Shown here in pieces: positions 44,956-55,097 of a stretch of 64,000 nucleotides of DNA. This DNA comes from Hyunsoonleella flava (GTDB lineage Bacteria > Bacteroidota > Bacteroidia > Flavobacteriales > Flavobacteriaceae), in assembly GCF_004310325.1 (NCBI RefSeq), contig NZ_SIRT01000003.1, forward strand, positions 1-64,000. The letters are read 5' to 3'. Below the pieces are notes generated by a model. The model searched no databases and had not been told where the DNA came from. It saw only the letters and a program-made list of their open reading frames with translations. The first letter of the stretch is position 1; every line of letters begins with the position of its first letter. Position numbers and translations under genes: made by a program.

Positions 44956-45735
44956 CTATTTTTGAAGCTGCTTTGCCTCTTCCCAAAATATATCCATTTC
45001 AGCTAAGGTCATTTCTTTAAGCTGTTTATTGAGAGCTTTTGTCTTATCTTCTAAATACTGAAAGCGTTTAGTAAATTTTTTATTGGTGCGCTCTAAAGCA
45101 TTTTCAGGGTTGATATTTAGGAACCTTGCATAATTAACCATAGAGAACATCACATCACCAAATTCACTCTCAATACGATTAGCATTTCCCATTTCAACTT
45201 CAGCATTTAATTCTTGTAACTCTTCCTGAACCTTTTCCCATACCTGTTCTGGCTTTTCCCAATCAAACCCTATACCAGCAACTTTTTCTTGAATACGGTT
45301 AGCTTTAACCAAGGCAGGTAAACTTTTAGGAACGCCTTCCAACACGCTTTTTTTACCTTCTTTAAGTTTTAAATTTTCCCAGTTGCGTTTTACATCGTCT
45401 TCATTTTCCACATCAACATCACCGTAAATATGCGGATGCCTGCTAATAAGCTTCTCACAAATTTCATGACACACATCAGCGATATCAAAATCCTTGGTTT
45501 CGCTACCTATTTTTGAGTAGAATACTATGTGTAATAGTACATCTCCCAATTCTTTCTTCACCTCTTCCAAGTCATTATCCAAAATAGCATCACCCAACTC
45601 GTAAGTTTCTTCAATAGTAAGGTGTCGTAGCGTTTCCATGGTTTGCTTTTTGTCCCACGGGCATTGTTCTCGCAACTCGTCCATTATAGTTAGTAATCTA
45701 TCAAAGGCTTTCAGTTGGTCTTGTCTGGAATTCAT
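44956..45735 (-). CDS. mazG: nucleoside triphosphate pyrophosphohydrolase
   Basis: MazG hydrolyses nucleoside triphosphates, including non-canonical ones, to monophosphates and diphosphate. The 259-residue protein has two MazG repeats: RHLTIEETYELGDAILDND with ELGDVLLHIVFYSKI, and a second with ELNAEVEMGNANRIESEFGD and VMFSMVNYARFL. The EExxE and ExxD metal ligands are visible in both. Family length is normal. The promoter region 45736-45948 also serves the divergent 45949 gene. Confidence 0.95.
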   Translation of the reverse strand: MNSRQDQLKAFDRLLTIMDELREQCPWDKKQTMETLRHLTIEETYELGDAILDNDLEEVKKELGDVLLHIVFYSKIGSETKDFDIADVCHEICEKLISRHPHIYGDVDVENEDDVKRNWENLKLKEGKKSVLEGVPKSLPALVKANRIQEKVAGIGFDWEKPEQVWEKVQEELQELNAEVEMGNANRIESEFGDVMFSMVNYARFLNINPENALERTNKKFTKRFQYLEDKTKALNKQLKEMTLAEMDIFWEEAKQLQK

Positions 45736-45917
45736 TCTTGAAGTTTTTGTAAAAATAAGGTTTTGACGTTTTTGGATTAAAATAATTTATTGAAAATTTC
45801 TTTTAAAATAACAATTGCTATTAAGTTCATAGTTTGTCTTTATCAGAAAAAAAAGATAACTTAGTTTAGTGTCCAACTAAGCCTAATAAAACGAAATTTG
45901 TTTTAGATTAAGCAATA

Positions 45918-45931
45918 TTTGGTTAACCAAA
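45918..45931. promoter_or_regulatory. 14-bp perfect palindrome upstream of the 45949 gene
   Basis: TTTGGTTAACCAAA is a perfect palindrome, 17 bp before the ATG at 45949. It overlaps the end of a weak -7-like string (AATATTTG, 45914-45921), so it could be an operator. No second copy was noticed in the window. Confidence 0.4.
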
Positions 45932-45948
45932 ATTCAACTTAAAATTAG

Positions 45949-47577
45949 ATGTTTTCAATTGTAAGAAAAACAAGTTTATTCTTTTTATTAGTCCTAATAT
46001 TATTTACCAATGTAATTAATAGTCAAGAAAACGGGTTGTTTAATTGTAGATTAATAAATGCTAAAGATAAAACTCCGTTACCTTATGCAACTATATTGAT
46101 TAAAAATAAAGCTAAAGGGTTAATATCTAATATAGATGGAGGATTTAAAATTCCTTATGAACTACAAACATTAAATGATACTCTAGTAATTTCTTCTATA
46201 GGATTTGCTACTAAAGAAGTTTCATTATCGAACTTTGATAAGAACATAATTAATATTATAACATTAGCTGAAAAAACAGAAATACTAAGTGAAGTGGTTG
46301 TAGTTGCTTCTAAGAAAAGAAGAGAAAGAAAAAGTGCATTAGAAATTTTCAATTTAGCATTAGATAAAATACCAGAAAATTATCAGTTTACACCATATTC
46401 TTATATAGGGTATTACAGGGATTATCAAATAAAAGAAGGAGATTATTTAAATCTGAACGAAGCCATCATGGAAGTGTTTGACCCAGGTTTTGCAGCTATC
46501 GATTTTAATGAAACTCAAACAAGAATATATCAATACAAAAAGAATACTACTTTTCCAACTGATCTAATTGCCAGTAGGCCTTATGATTTTAAAAAAGGTG
46601 AAAAAACAATTTCCTCTAGCTTTAATATACGCAACCAAAATGGAAATGAATTTACTATTTTACGAGCGCACGATGCAATACGCAACTATAGCATTGACAC
46701 CTATGATTTTGTAAATCGATTTGACTTTAATTTTGTTAAAAACCACCAAATTAAGCGATTACCAGACACTTCAATTAACAATATTGCGCTTTACTGTATA
46801 GATATATATAAAGCCATAGAACACGTTGTAGTGAAAGGTAAAATTTACATAAGTAAAGGTGATTTTAAAATTTATAAAATGCAATACGCTGTTTATGACA
46901 GCAGAAAATCTAATAAATCTAAAAAGAAACAAGATACTGAAGAACAGAATTTTGGAAAACTACAATATGAAATCATTTTAGAATACCAGTTAAAAGAAGA
47001 TAAAATGTATTTAAGCTATATTTCTTTTAATAACACATTTGAAGTGTTGCAAAATCCAAAATTTACTACAATTAGTACAGAGGTTAATTACACAAAAAGA
47101 TTTGATCCTATTTCTAATACCTATGAAATCATTTTTAATAGTTTTGAGATAACTTTTAATAATATTTTATCTCAAAAAAATGCGTTAAAAAAAAGTAATT
47201 ATAAATTACGGTACAGAGACAAAAAACTGAAAATTGATAGTATAAAAGTTAATAAAGATAAAGTAGTTTTGTATTTAAATAAAAAATTGCTTTTGAGCTC
47301 TAGGGAAATGAAGTCTTCAAATAAAAACATTGAAAACGATATAATTATAGAAATCAAAAAGATAAAAGATATAAATGGCAATATTGTAAACCACAGGGAA
47401 TATGCAAATTACAATCAATATAGAGAGTTTTTTGTTCAAGAACTTAAACTAAATTCTTCTAAACCAGTAGATCCATTTTTCATGCTAAAAAACAAACCGA
47501 TTTTTAAAAATCAACCTATAGCCCCCTTTGATAACCTTTCAGATTATTGGTTGAATACGCCATTGAAATCAAATTAG
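45949..47577 (+). CDS. secreted protein with carboxypeptidase-regulatory-like domain
   Basis: The 542-residue protein has a signal peptide (1-25, ending VINSQ). A CarboxypepD_reg-like beta-sandwich follows (about 30-115, with INAKDKTPLPYATILIKNKA, ISNIDGGFKIPYE and VISSIGFATKEV). The rest resembles a DUF5686-type or porin-like OMP region rich in beta strands, but no plug or barrel signature is clear. DNA composition is more AT-rich than the flanking genes, and Lys and Asn are frequent, consistent with an accessory or transferred gene. It stands alone with its own terminator. Confidence 0.75.
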   Translation: MFSIVRKTSLFFLLVLILFTNVINSQENGLFNCRLINAKDKTPLPYATILIKNKAKGLISNIDGGFKIPYELQTLNDTLVISSIGFATKEVSLSNFDKNIINIITLAEKTEILSEVVVVASKKRRERKSALEIFNLALDKIPENYQFTPYSYIGYYRDYQIKEGDYLNLNEAIMEVFDPGFAAIDFNETQTRIYQYKKNTTFPTDLIASRPYDFKKGEKTISSSFNIRNQNGNEFTILRAHDAIRNYSIDTYDFVNRFDFNFVKNHQIKRLPDTSINNIALYCIDIYKAIEHVVVKGKIYISKGDFKIYKMQYAVYDSRKSNKSKKKQDTEEQNFGKLQYEIILEYQLKEDKMYLSYISFNNTFEVLQNPKFTTISTEVNYTKRFDPISNTYEIIFNSFEITFNNILSQKNALKKSNYKLRYRDKKLKIDSIKVNKDKVVLYLNKKLLLSSREMKSSNKNIENDIIIEIKKIKDINGNIVNHREYANYNQYREFFVQELKLNSSKPVDPFFMLKNKPIFKNQPIAPFDNLSDYWLNTPLKSN

Positions 47578-47635
47578 CAGCGAAAAAGTATGTTTTAAAT
47601 AATCAAGCTAAACCATTAACTCAATTATTAAAACT

Positions 47636-47665
47636 AAAAATCCAGCTTTTTTAGCTGGATTTTTA
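47636..47665. terminator. bidirectional terminator between the 45949 gene and aconitase
   Basis: Stem AAAAATCCAGCT/AGCTGGATTTTT (47636-47647 with 47653-47664) has a 5-T loop and runs of A and T on both sides. Confidence 0.88.
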
Positions 47666-47686
47666 AATGCAAATATTTAATTAAAA

Positions 47687-49954
47687 CTAAGCGTTTTGCT
47701 TCTTGATTAAGTTAAGCGCAGAACCCTCGTTATACCAAGCGATTTGTGCATCGTTATAGGTATGGTTTAACTTGATGGTATCTTTACTACCATCGGCATG
47801 CACAACTTCTAGAGTTAACTGCTTATCTGGTGCAAATTCGTTTAAATCTAGGAAGTTGAAGGTATCATCTTCTTGAATTAAATCGTAATCTGATTCGTTG
47901 GCAAACGTTAAGCCCAACATACCTTGTTTTTTAAGGTTGGTTTCGTGGATACGCGCGAACGACTTTACAATTACGGCAGCCACACCTAAGTGACGCGGTT
48001 GCATTGCAGCGTGCTCTCTTGAAGAACCTTCGCCATAATTGTGATCTCCAACCACAACGGTTTTAATGCCTTTAGCTTTATACGCGCGTTGTACATCTGG
48101 CACACCACCGTATTCCCCAGTTAATTGGTTTTTAACAAAGTTTGTCTTTTTATTAAAGGTATTTACCGCACCAATTAAGGTGTTGTTGGCAATGTTATCT
48201 AAATGTCCTCTGAAACGTAACCATGGACCTGCCATAGAAATATGGTCGGTAGTACATTTTCCAAAAGCTTTTATCAAGAGTTTTGCTCCTGTGATAGAAT
48301 CGCCTAGAGGCTCAAAAGGAGTTAGTAGCTGTAAACGTTCTGAATCGTCCTTCACCACCACATTTACGTGACTTCCATCTTCTTCTGGCGCTAAATAACC
48401 ATTTTCCTTTACATCAAAACCTTTAGGTGGTAACTCCCATCCTGTTGGTTCATCAAGCATTACTTCTTCTCCATTTTCGTTGATTAATTTGTCCGTCATC
48501 GGATTGAAATCTAAACGGCCTGCAATAGCAATAGCTGCAGTAATTTCAGGAGAAGCTACAAAAGCGTGCGTGTTTGGGTTACCATCGGCACGTTTCGCAA
48601 AGTTTCTATTAAAAGAATGTACAATACTGTTTTTTGGTGCATTTTTTGGGTCTGAATATCTTGCCCATTGTCCGATACATGGTCCACATGCATTGGTAAA
48701 AATCTTAGCATCTAATTTCTCGAATACTTGAAGGATACCATCACGTTCGGCGGTATAACGTACTTGCTCTGAACCTGGATTGATACCAAATTCTGCTTTT
48801 GTTTTTAATCCTTTATCTAGGGCTTGTTGTGCTATGGATGACGCTCTTGACAAATCTTCGTAAGAGGAATTGGTACAAGACCCTATTAATCCCCACTCCA
48901 CTTTTATTGGCCATTCATTATCGGTAGCCTTTTTCGTCATTGCTGAACCTACTGTAGTAGATAAATCTGGAGTAAACGGCCCGTTTAACAATGGACCTAA
49001 TTCTGATAAATTAATTTCAATAACCTGATCAAAATATTGCTCTGGATTTTCGTAAACCTCTGGATCTGCTGTTAAATGTGCTTTAACTTCGTTAGCAGCA
49101 TCGGCAACATCCTCTCTATCTGTTGCTCTTAAATAGCGCTCCATAGAATCATCATAACCAAATGTAGATGTAGTTGCACCTATTTCAGCACCCATGTTAC
49201 AGATGGTTCCTTTTCCTGTACAAGACATAGACAATGCACCCGGTCCAAAATATTCTACAATAGCACCAGTACCACCTTTAACAGTTAGTATTTCAGCTAC
49301 TTTTAAAATAACATCTTTAGGTGCTGTCCATCCAGATAATTTACCTGTTAACTTCACGCCTATTAGTTTTGGAAACTTTAATTCCCAAGCCATACCAGCC
49401 ATTACATCAACAGCATCAGCACCACCAACACCAATAGCTACCATTCCTAAACCACCAGCGTTAACTGTGTGTGAGTCAGTTCCAATCATCATACCTCCTG
49501 GAAAGGCATAGTTTTCCAAAACTACTTGATGGATAATACCTGCACCAGGTTTCCAAAACCCGATACCATATTTATTAGATACAGATTCTAAGAAATCAAA
49601 CACCTCACTACTTACCGTATTAGCATGTTTTAAATCTGTTGCGGCACCTTCCTTAGCCTGGATTAAGTGGTCACAATGTACCGTAGTTGGTACAGCAACT
49701 TTATCTTTTCCAGCTTGCATAAACTGCAATAACGCCATTTGCGCGGTAGCATCTTGACATGCAATTCTATCGGGAGCAAAATCAACATAATCCTTTCCTC
49801 TTACAAATGCCTTGGTTGGCGTACCATCCCATAAGTGATTATATAATATTTTTTCAGAAAGCGTTAGTGGCTTTCCAACAACCTCACGTGCTTTATCAAC
49901 TCGTTCGGCCATTGTGGAGTAAACTCCTCGTATCATTTCAATGTCAAATGCCAT
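47687..49954 (-). CDS. aconitate hydratase, mitochondrial-type
   Basis: This [4Fe-4S] enzyme isomerises citrate to isocitrate in the TCA cycle. The 755-residue protein resembles mitochondrial aconitase rather than AcnB. Cluster cysteines are in [10 protein letters not shown] (about 355) and ACGPCIGQW (about 421 and 424). Other blocks are [40 protein letters not shown] and [16 protein letters not shown]. The start [13 protein letters not shown] is normal for this subgroup. It is probably a single-gene unit. Confidence 0.96.
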   Translation of the reverse strand: MAFDIEMIRGVYSTMAERVDKAREVVGKPLTLSEKILYNHLWDGTPTKAFVRGKDYVDFAPDRIACQDATAQMALLQFMQAGKDKVAVPTTVHCDHLIQAKEGAATDLKHANTVSSEVFDFLESVSNKYGIGFWKPGAGIIHQVVLENYAFPGGMMIGTDSHTVNAGGLGMVAIGVGGADAVDVMAGMAWELKFPKLIGVKLTGKLSGWTAPKDVILKVAEILTVKGGTGAIVEYFGPGALSMSCTGKGTICNMGAEIGATTSTFGYDDSMERYLRATDREDVADAANEVKAHLTADPEVYENPEQYFDQVIEINLSELGPLLNGPFTPDLSTTVGSAMTKKATDNEWPIKVEWGLIGSCTNSSYEDLSRASSIAQQALDKGLKTKAEFGINPGSEQVRYTAERDGILQVFEKLDAKIFTNACGPCIGQWARYSDPKNAPKNSIVHSFNRNFAKRADGNPNTHAFVASPEITAAIAIAGRLDFNPMTDKLINENGEEVMLDEPTGWELPPKGFDVKENGYLAPEEDGSHVNVVVKDDSERLQLLTPFEPLGDSITGAKLLIKAFGKCTTDHISMAGPWLRFRGHLDNIANNTLIGAVNTFNKKTNFVKNQLTGEYGGVPDVQRAYKAKGIKTVVVGDHNYGEGSSREHAAMQPRHLGVAAVIVKSFARIHETNLKKQGMLGLTFANESDYDLIQEDDTFNFLDLNEFAPDKQLTLEVVHADGSKDTIKLNHTYNDAQIAWYNEGSALNLIKKQNA

Positions 49955-50183
49955 ATAAAATTTTTTAAGGTTTGTTATTTTTTTCAGTCTCGCAAATTAC
50001 GAAATTAATACAAAGTTTTAAAAAGAAACAGTAAGTAACAAGTAGTATTGATACTTATTTACTATCCCGCTATTATTTGAGCATATGATTGTATTTTCTT
50101 TACCTGTACGCAAGTATTTCTAATGAATTAATAATTTAAGATTTGCGATTTATATATACCTTTGGTAAAAACCTAACAGCAGA

Positions 50184-51875
50184 ATGCTTCTTATTCTATT
50201 AACCTGGATTTATATTGCCATAACCTGCCTGAATTTTGGGTTTGTTTTTCGAAAACTTTTTAAAATTACTGATTGTCATTTTGCAATCCATCTGGTTTTA
50301 GGGTTATTTCTTTATACCACCTTAACCAGCTTTATTGCATTTTTTTTTCGAATCAATATTGAATATTACATTGGTATTTTTTTGCTGACTTGTGCGCTGT
50401 ACTTTTGGTTTAGAAGTGATATAAAGCGCTACTTAAAGCTTGTTTTACAAACTTTAAGTAGTTTAAAAAATTCTTATAAAGCCTTATATCTATTATTGTT
50501 TTTCGTAGTGCTTGCACAAAGTGCTACTAAGCCCTATTTAATTGACAATGAATCCTATTACATACAAACCATTAAGTGGATAAATGAATTTGGCTATGTA
50601 AAAGGTCTTGCCAACTTACACATCTTCCTAGGGCAAAACTCCTCATGGCATACGCTACAAGCTGGATTTAGTTTTTCTTTTATTTCTAATTATTTCAATG
50701 ATATTAATGGGTTTCTTTTTATCGTATTGGGGTTTCTTTTTATTGAAAAGTTGAATAACAATTCTAATGTTCAGGATTATTTCTTAGGACTTGTACTGGT
50801 CTTCAGTTTATTTTTTATGCAATTTGTAAACGCGCCTTCTCCAGATTTGGCTATCTTTTTATTGACACCCTATGTGGCTTATGAGTTCATTGTAAACTAT
50901 TATAATATAACAGCTAGCAAGTTTAAAATATTACTGTCCGTAGTACTCTTTTTGTGCTTTATAAAAGTGACCATGCTCGTTATAGCCCTTTTAGTATTGA
51001 TACTATTTTTGAAACACTTTAAAACCTTGAAAGCACAAAGCCTAAGGTATGGGGTTTTATGCGCCGTTATACTTGTATTGTTTCTATTTAAGAATTATAC
51101 AATTTCTGGGTATTTGCTATATCCAACATCGGCATTTGATATTTTTGGAGCAGATTGGAAACTACCCAAAGAGTTATTACAACTTTATCAAACTGGTACG
51201 TACCAATCCGGTTTTAACAACATTGACACGTCCTCTTTTAGCTTTTTTGAAAAACTAAAATATTGGTTGCAAATTCCAAAACTTCATGGATTATTCAACA
51301 AATTATTTTTATTACTGTTGGCAATCTTTCCGGTTTTTATTTGGAAGCGTAAAAACAAAAAATCACTTTTCATAATTTATGCTCTTGGCATTCTTCAATT
51401 TATAATCGTTTGGTTAAACTCACCGCAATACCGTTTCTTTTTTGTGTTTATCTTAATTTTCTCACTTCAGATATTCATTACAGTTTTTAAATCGCGAAAA
51501 CTTGGTTTGTATCTCGCTTACTTCTCTATAGGTTTAAGCGTTATTCCTATATTCATTCCTTTGAATCTCAATGTCTTTACGTCCAATCAGTTTGCAATGT
51601 CTTTCAGTAATTTCAAACCTAAAAACATTGTAATACCAGAAAAAAACACAAAAACAGTAACTACATTTTCTGAAGTTAATATTGACGGTTTTGATTTTAA
51701 CTCTCCTGGTGAAGAAGTTTTCTTTTGGGGTACCGGAGATGGCGATTTACCTTGTGTTAACCAACAACAGGTGGAGTATATAAAAACTTACTACAAGTAT
51801 ATTCCTGAATTAAGAAGTGAAAATTTGAAAGACGGGTTTATTTCTAAAAATTTAAAACGTGATGAACTAGAATAA
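50184..51875 (+). CDS. polytopic membrane protein (LIC_10190-like)
   Basis: The 563-residue protein has about 11-13 hydrophobic segments from the first residue (LLILLTWIYIAITCLNFGFVF) to about residue 455. A soluble C-terminal part of about 100 residues ends with GEEVFFWGTGDGDLPCVNQQ. The pattern recalls membrane glycosyltransferase-like or LIC_10190-family proteins, but no catalytic Asp/Glu loop is obvious, so function is unknown. A -7-type TACCTTTG lies at 50157-50164. Its stop overlaps the convergent moxR end by 9 bp. Confidence 0.78.
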   Translation: MLLILLTWIYIAITCLNFGFVFRKLFKITDCHFAIHLVLGLFLYTTLTSFIAFFFRINIEYYIGIFLLTCALYFWFRSDIKRYLKLVLQTLSSLKNSYKALYLLLFFVVLAQSATKPYLIDNESYYIQTIKWINEFGYVKGLANLHIFLGQNSSWHTLQAGFSFSFISNYFNDINGFLFIVLGFLFIEKLNNNSNVQDYFLGLVLVFSLFFMQFVNAPSPDLAIFLLTPYVAYEFIVNYYNITASKFKILLSVVLFLCFIKVTMLVIALLVLILFLKHFKTLKAQSLRYGVLCAVILVLFLFKNYTISGYLLYPTSAFDIFGADWKLPKELLQLYQTGTYQSGFNNIDTSSFSFFEKLKYWLQIPKLHGLFNKLFLLLLAIFPVFIWKRKNKKSLFIIYALGILQFIIVWLNSPQYRFFFVFILIFSLQIFITVFKSRKLGLYLAYFSIGLSVIPIFIPLNLNVFTSNQFAMSFSNFKPKNIVIPEKNTKTVTTFSEVNIDGFDFNSPGEEVFFWGTGDGDLPCVNQQQVEYIKTYYKYIPELRSENLKDGFISKNLKRDELE

Positions 51876-52820
51876 GCTCTTTATCACTTGATATTCTGAA
51901 ATACCCTCAGCTTCAGCTTTGTAGTTTTTGATAATTCTGTGTCTTAGCACACTTGAAGCAACAGCTTGCACATCTTCATTATCTGGAGAAAACTTTCCAT
52001 TGATAGCTGCGTGTGTTTTTGCCGCTAAAATTAAGTTTTGAGATGCTCTTGGTCCCGCACCCCAATCGATATATTGTTTTACCAAGTCTGGAGCTGTTGA
52101 ACCATTAGGTCTTGTTTTACCCACCATAGCCACAGCGTACTCTATTACATTATCAGCTACAGGAATTCTTCTAATAACATGTTGAAACTCTAAAATTTCC
52201 TCTGCTGTAAACAATGCATTTACTTTAACTTTTACATCATTTGTTGTTGCTTTCACCACTTCTACCTCTTCTTGAAATGAAGGATATTCTAAATTAATAG
52301 CAAACATAAAACGATCTAATTGCGCTTCTGGTAAAGGATACGTTCCTTCTTGCTCAATAGGATTTTGTGTGGCCAACACAAAGTATGGTAAGTCCAATTT
52401 ATAGTGATGACCTGCAACCGTAACGGCGCGTTCTTGCATCGCCTCTAACAAAGCTGCCTGTGTTTTTGGAGGGGTTCTATTTATTTCGTCCGCTAAAATA
52501 ATATTGGCGAAAATAGGCCCCTTTACAAATTTAAAGTGACGGTCTTCATCAAGAATTTCACTCCCTAAAATATCACTTGGCATTAAATCTGGCGTAAATT
52601 GAATGCGCTTAAAATCCAGCCCCAGTGCTTGTGCAATTGTATTTACCATCAAGGTTTTGGCTAATCCAGGAACACCAATAAGCAAAGAGTGACCACCAGA
52701 AAAAACAGATATCAAAATTTGGTTTACAACATCATCTTGTCCAACAATAACCTTAGCTATCTCTTGTTTTAAGTCTTTATATTTTTTTACAAACTGTTCT
52801 ACTGCAGCTACGTCAGACAT
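51867..52820 (-). CDS. MoxR-family AAA+ ATPase
   Basis: MoxR ATPases act as chaperones that activate or assemble metal enzymes and other complexes, often with VWA-domain partners. The 317-residue protein has Walker A LIGVPGLAKTLMVNTIA (about 38-54), Walker B ANIILADEINRTPPKTQAAL, sensor 1 YFVLATQNPIEQEGTYPLPE and arginine finger region EAQLDRFMFAI. No VWA or DUF58 gene follows in the window, where the usual partners would be expected. It lies 6 nt after the surA-like gene and is probably co-transcribed with it. Confidence 0.94.
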   Translation of the reverse strand: MSDVAAVEQFVKKYKDLKQEIAKVIVGQDDVVNQILISVFSGGHSLLIGVPGLAKTLMVNTIAQALGLDFKRIQFTPDLMPSDILGSEILDEDRHFKFVKGPIFANIILADEINRTPPKTQAALLEAMQERAVTVAGHHYKLDLPYFVLATQNPIEQEGTYPLPEAQLDRFMFAINLEYPSFQEEVEVVKATTNDVKVKVNALFTAEEILEFQHVIRRIPVADNVIEYAVAMVGKTRPNGSTAPDLVKQYIDWGAGPRASQNLILAAKTHAAINGKFSPDNEDVQAVASSVLRHRIIKNYKAEAEGISEYQVIKSLF

Positions 52821-52826
52821 AAACTT

Positions 52827-54275
52827 TTATTTTTTTAACCAGTTACTAGAAAATTCACAAGCTCTCATATTCCCTGTTATTTTAATGTAGGTATCATCAA
52901 TTTTTTCAGCTTGCCAATCTTCTATTGCTTTAATTTTCTTTTCGTTTAAGGCCAACTCTTTTATCTTTAAAAAGTCTCTTGCATAATCAGCCTCGTGATC
53001 TTCCACTCTGTCAGAAACCGTAAGAATCTTAAATTTAAGTTTATTTGATCTATCTGTTTCCCCAACTACTTGACTTACCTCTCCGTCTTTCAAATCTTGA
53101 ATTTGAGAATATAATTCAGGATCCATTCTTGTTAATTCAAAGTTATAATCTTGGGTCTCAGGATTTATCAATTGTCCTCCATCTAATCTCGTTACAGAAT
53201 CATCGCTTATTTCCTTAGCAGCTTCGGCAAAGGTAATTTCACCATCAACGATTTGCTGTCTTACTTTCTCAAGTTTCTCCTTAGCTTCAATGACCGCTTC
53301 ACTTGATACTTCTGGGATTAAAAGTACATGACTCACATCATACTCTTGACCTCTAATTTTTTCACAATACACAATATGGAATCCAAAATCAGTCTCAAAA
53401 GGTTCTGAAACCTCGCCTTCTTGTAGGGAAAATGCAGCTTCCCTAAACTCCTTTACCATTCTTGGTTTTTTTCTATTCAGTGTATATTTATAGCCCGATT
53501 GTTTGATACCAGGGTCTTGACCGTATAGGATGACTTTTGATCTAAAGCTAGCACCATTCTCTTCAACATCGGCCTTAAATTGTTTTAGCTGATTGATAAC
53601 TCGCTGTTTTTCTTCTTCAGATACCTTTGGCTCCACTACAATTTGTGCCACTTTTAATTCTGTACCAAAATTTGGACGATCTTCCTTCGGTATTTTATTA
53701 AAAAACTGTCTTACTTCCTCTGGAGTTATTTCAATTTCCTCAATTACCTTGGCCTGCATACGTTGGGACAACATCATGTCCTTATTGGTTTTAAACATTT
53801 CATCCCTCAGGCTCTCTTCACTTTCTTTATTATAAATGGATAACAATCGATCCATATCTCCATTTACCTGAGCTAAAAATTGCTGAATTTGATACTCAAC
53901 GTTATTTCTAACTTCTGCATCAGAAACTAAAATACTGTCTTGAATGGCATGATGTGCATACAATTTGTTCTCTAAAAGCTTACCAAAAAGTTGACATCTG
54001 GTAATATTTTTGGTATCCACTCCAGAAGCCTGTAATTGTAAAAATTCTTTATCAATATCAGAATTTAGCACAATATAATCTCCAACTACTCCAGCAACAC
54101 CATCAACTTTTACAGGTTTAAACGCCGAAGTAGAATCATTAGCTTTCTCTTCTATTTCCTTTTCTGCCTCAATTGGCTTGTCTTCAATAATCTCTTGAGC
54201 CTGTATTATTCCAACAAACATCAAAAGTGATAAAAGGCTAATTATAAATTTCAAATTCCTTGTTTTTAATGGCAT
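52827..54275 (-). CDS. SurA-like periplasmic peptidyl-prolyl isomerase
   Basis: SurA-type chaperones escort outer-membrane proteins through the periplasm. The 482-residue protein has a signal peptide (1-26, ending GIIQAQ), a SurA N-type chaperone region (about 60-200, with DGVAGVVGDYIVLNSDIDKE) and two parvulin units. The first is marked by FETDFGFHIVYCEKIRG; the second by YDVSHVLLIPEVSSEAVI with EISDDSVTRLDGGQL. Its start overlaps the upstream lipoprotein gene by 38 bp. It is followed by moxR. It is the third gene of a four-gene minus-strand operon. Confidence 0.92.
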   Translation of the reverse strand: MPLKTRNLKFIISLLSLLMFVGIIQAQEIIEDKPIEAEKEIEEKANDSTSAFKPVKVDGVAGVVGDYIVLNSDIDKEFLQLQASGVDTKNITRCQLFGKLLENKLYAHHAIQDSILVSDAEVRNNVEYQIQQFLAQVNGDMDRLLSIYNKESEESLRDEMFKTNKDMMLSQRMQAKVIEEIEITPEEVRQFFNKIPKEDRPNFGTELKVAQIVVEPKVSEEEKQRVINQLKQFKADVEENGASFRSKVILYGQDPGIKQSGYKYTLNRKKPRMVKEFREAAFSLQEGEVSEPFETDFGFHIVYCEKIRGQEYDVSHVLLIPEVSSEAVIEAKEKLEKVRQQIVDGEITFAEAAKEISDDSVTRLDGGQLINPETQDYNFELTRMDPELYSQIQDLKDGEVSQVVGETDRSNKLKFKILTVSDRVEDHEADYARDFLKIKELALNEKKIKAIEDWQAEKIDDTYIKITGNMRACEFSSNWLKK

Positions 54276-55092
54276 CTTTTGTAATATCTTTTTCTAATTT
54301 TTTTATCAGTTCCAACTTACGTTTGTTGATAACAATTTGATTAATTGTTGGTTTTACATACTCTAACGGCGCAGTATCATTACGCAGCAATACATCATTA
54401 ACTTGCATCAAATATACTCCTAATGAATCTTTGAGTTGCACAAAATTAGATTTTTTTAACAGTTGATTTTTGTTTTCTGAATTCACTCCTGGAATCTTCG
54501 AAATAACCTGACTCATTTTAACCCAAATAGAATCATTAAGTGAGTAGGATTTAAATTGGATTGCAATAGAATCTAATGCTGTTTTATCATCTTCTTCAAA
54601 ACGTCTAAATCGCTCTTTAATGTTGCTGAAATCTATAATATTTTCATCAACGTGGATGTATCTAAATTTTATAAGCTCTTCGTTCAGCTTAAACACATCT
54701 TTATTTGCTTCATAGTAGGTGTCGGCCTCTTCATTGCTGACCGTAGTATCTAGATTTTTTTTCACTAGTGCTTCCAAATAGGCTTTACTAAATAGATCGT
54801 TTTTGTATTGTACAATCAGTTTATTAAAGTTCTCCTGTTTTTCTTCACTTAGATTTATTTGGGCACCACCAACTAAAAGTTGCTCTGTTGCCCATTCCTT
54901 TATAAAATTTTGGACTATCAAAGTACTATCCTCGCCAGTAACCCCTTCAGACACCAAACCCTCTAAATCATCTTCATAAAGGTAACTGTCATTTACCCTA
55001 GCGATAGGTTTTCTATCATCAGTATTTCTAAAAATATCGCAGGACACTATTAGAAGTACTATAAGGATTATGTTGAGGGATTTTGTGCTCAC
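54238..55092 (-). CDS. lipoprotein with SurA-like chaperone fold, no PPIase domain visible
   Basis: The 284-residue protein has lipobox VSC (Cys about 18) and a SurA_N-like opening (KPIARVNDSYLYEDDLEGLV). The following helical region (NFIKEWATEQLLVGGAQIN, SEEKQENFNKLIVQYKNDLFS) matches the chaperone part of SurA-type proteins. The parvulin motif is missing, so it may be a chaperone-only partner of the two PPIases beside it. It is 5 nt downstream of the first PPIase and overlaps the next gene by 38 bp. Confidence 0.8.
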   Translation of the reverse strand: MSTKSLNIILIVLLIVSCDIFRNTDDRKPIARVNDSYLYEDDLEGLVSEGVTGEDSTLIVQNFIKEWATEQLLVGGAQINLSEEKQENFNKLIVQYKNDLFSKAYLEALVKKNLDTTVSNEEADTYYEANKDVFKLNEELIKFRYIHVDENIIDFSNIKERFRRFEEDDKTALDSIAIQFKSYSLNDSIWVKMSQVISKIPGVNSENKNQLLKKSNFVQLKDSLGVYLMQVNDVLLRNDTAPLEYVKPTINQIVINKRKLELIKKLEKDITKDAIKNKEFEIYN

Positions 55093-55097
55093 AATTA

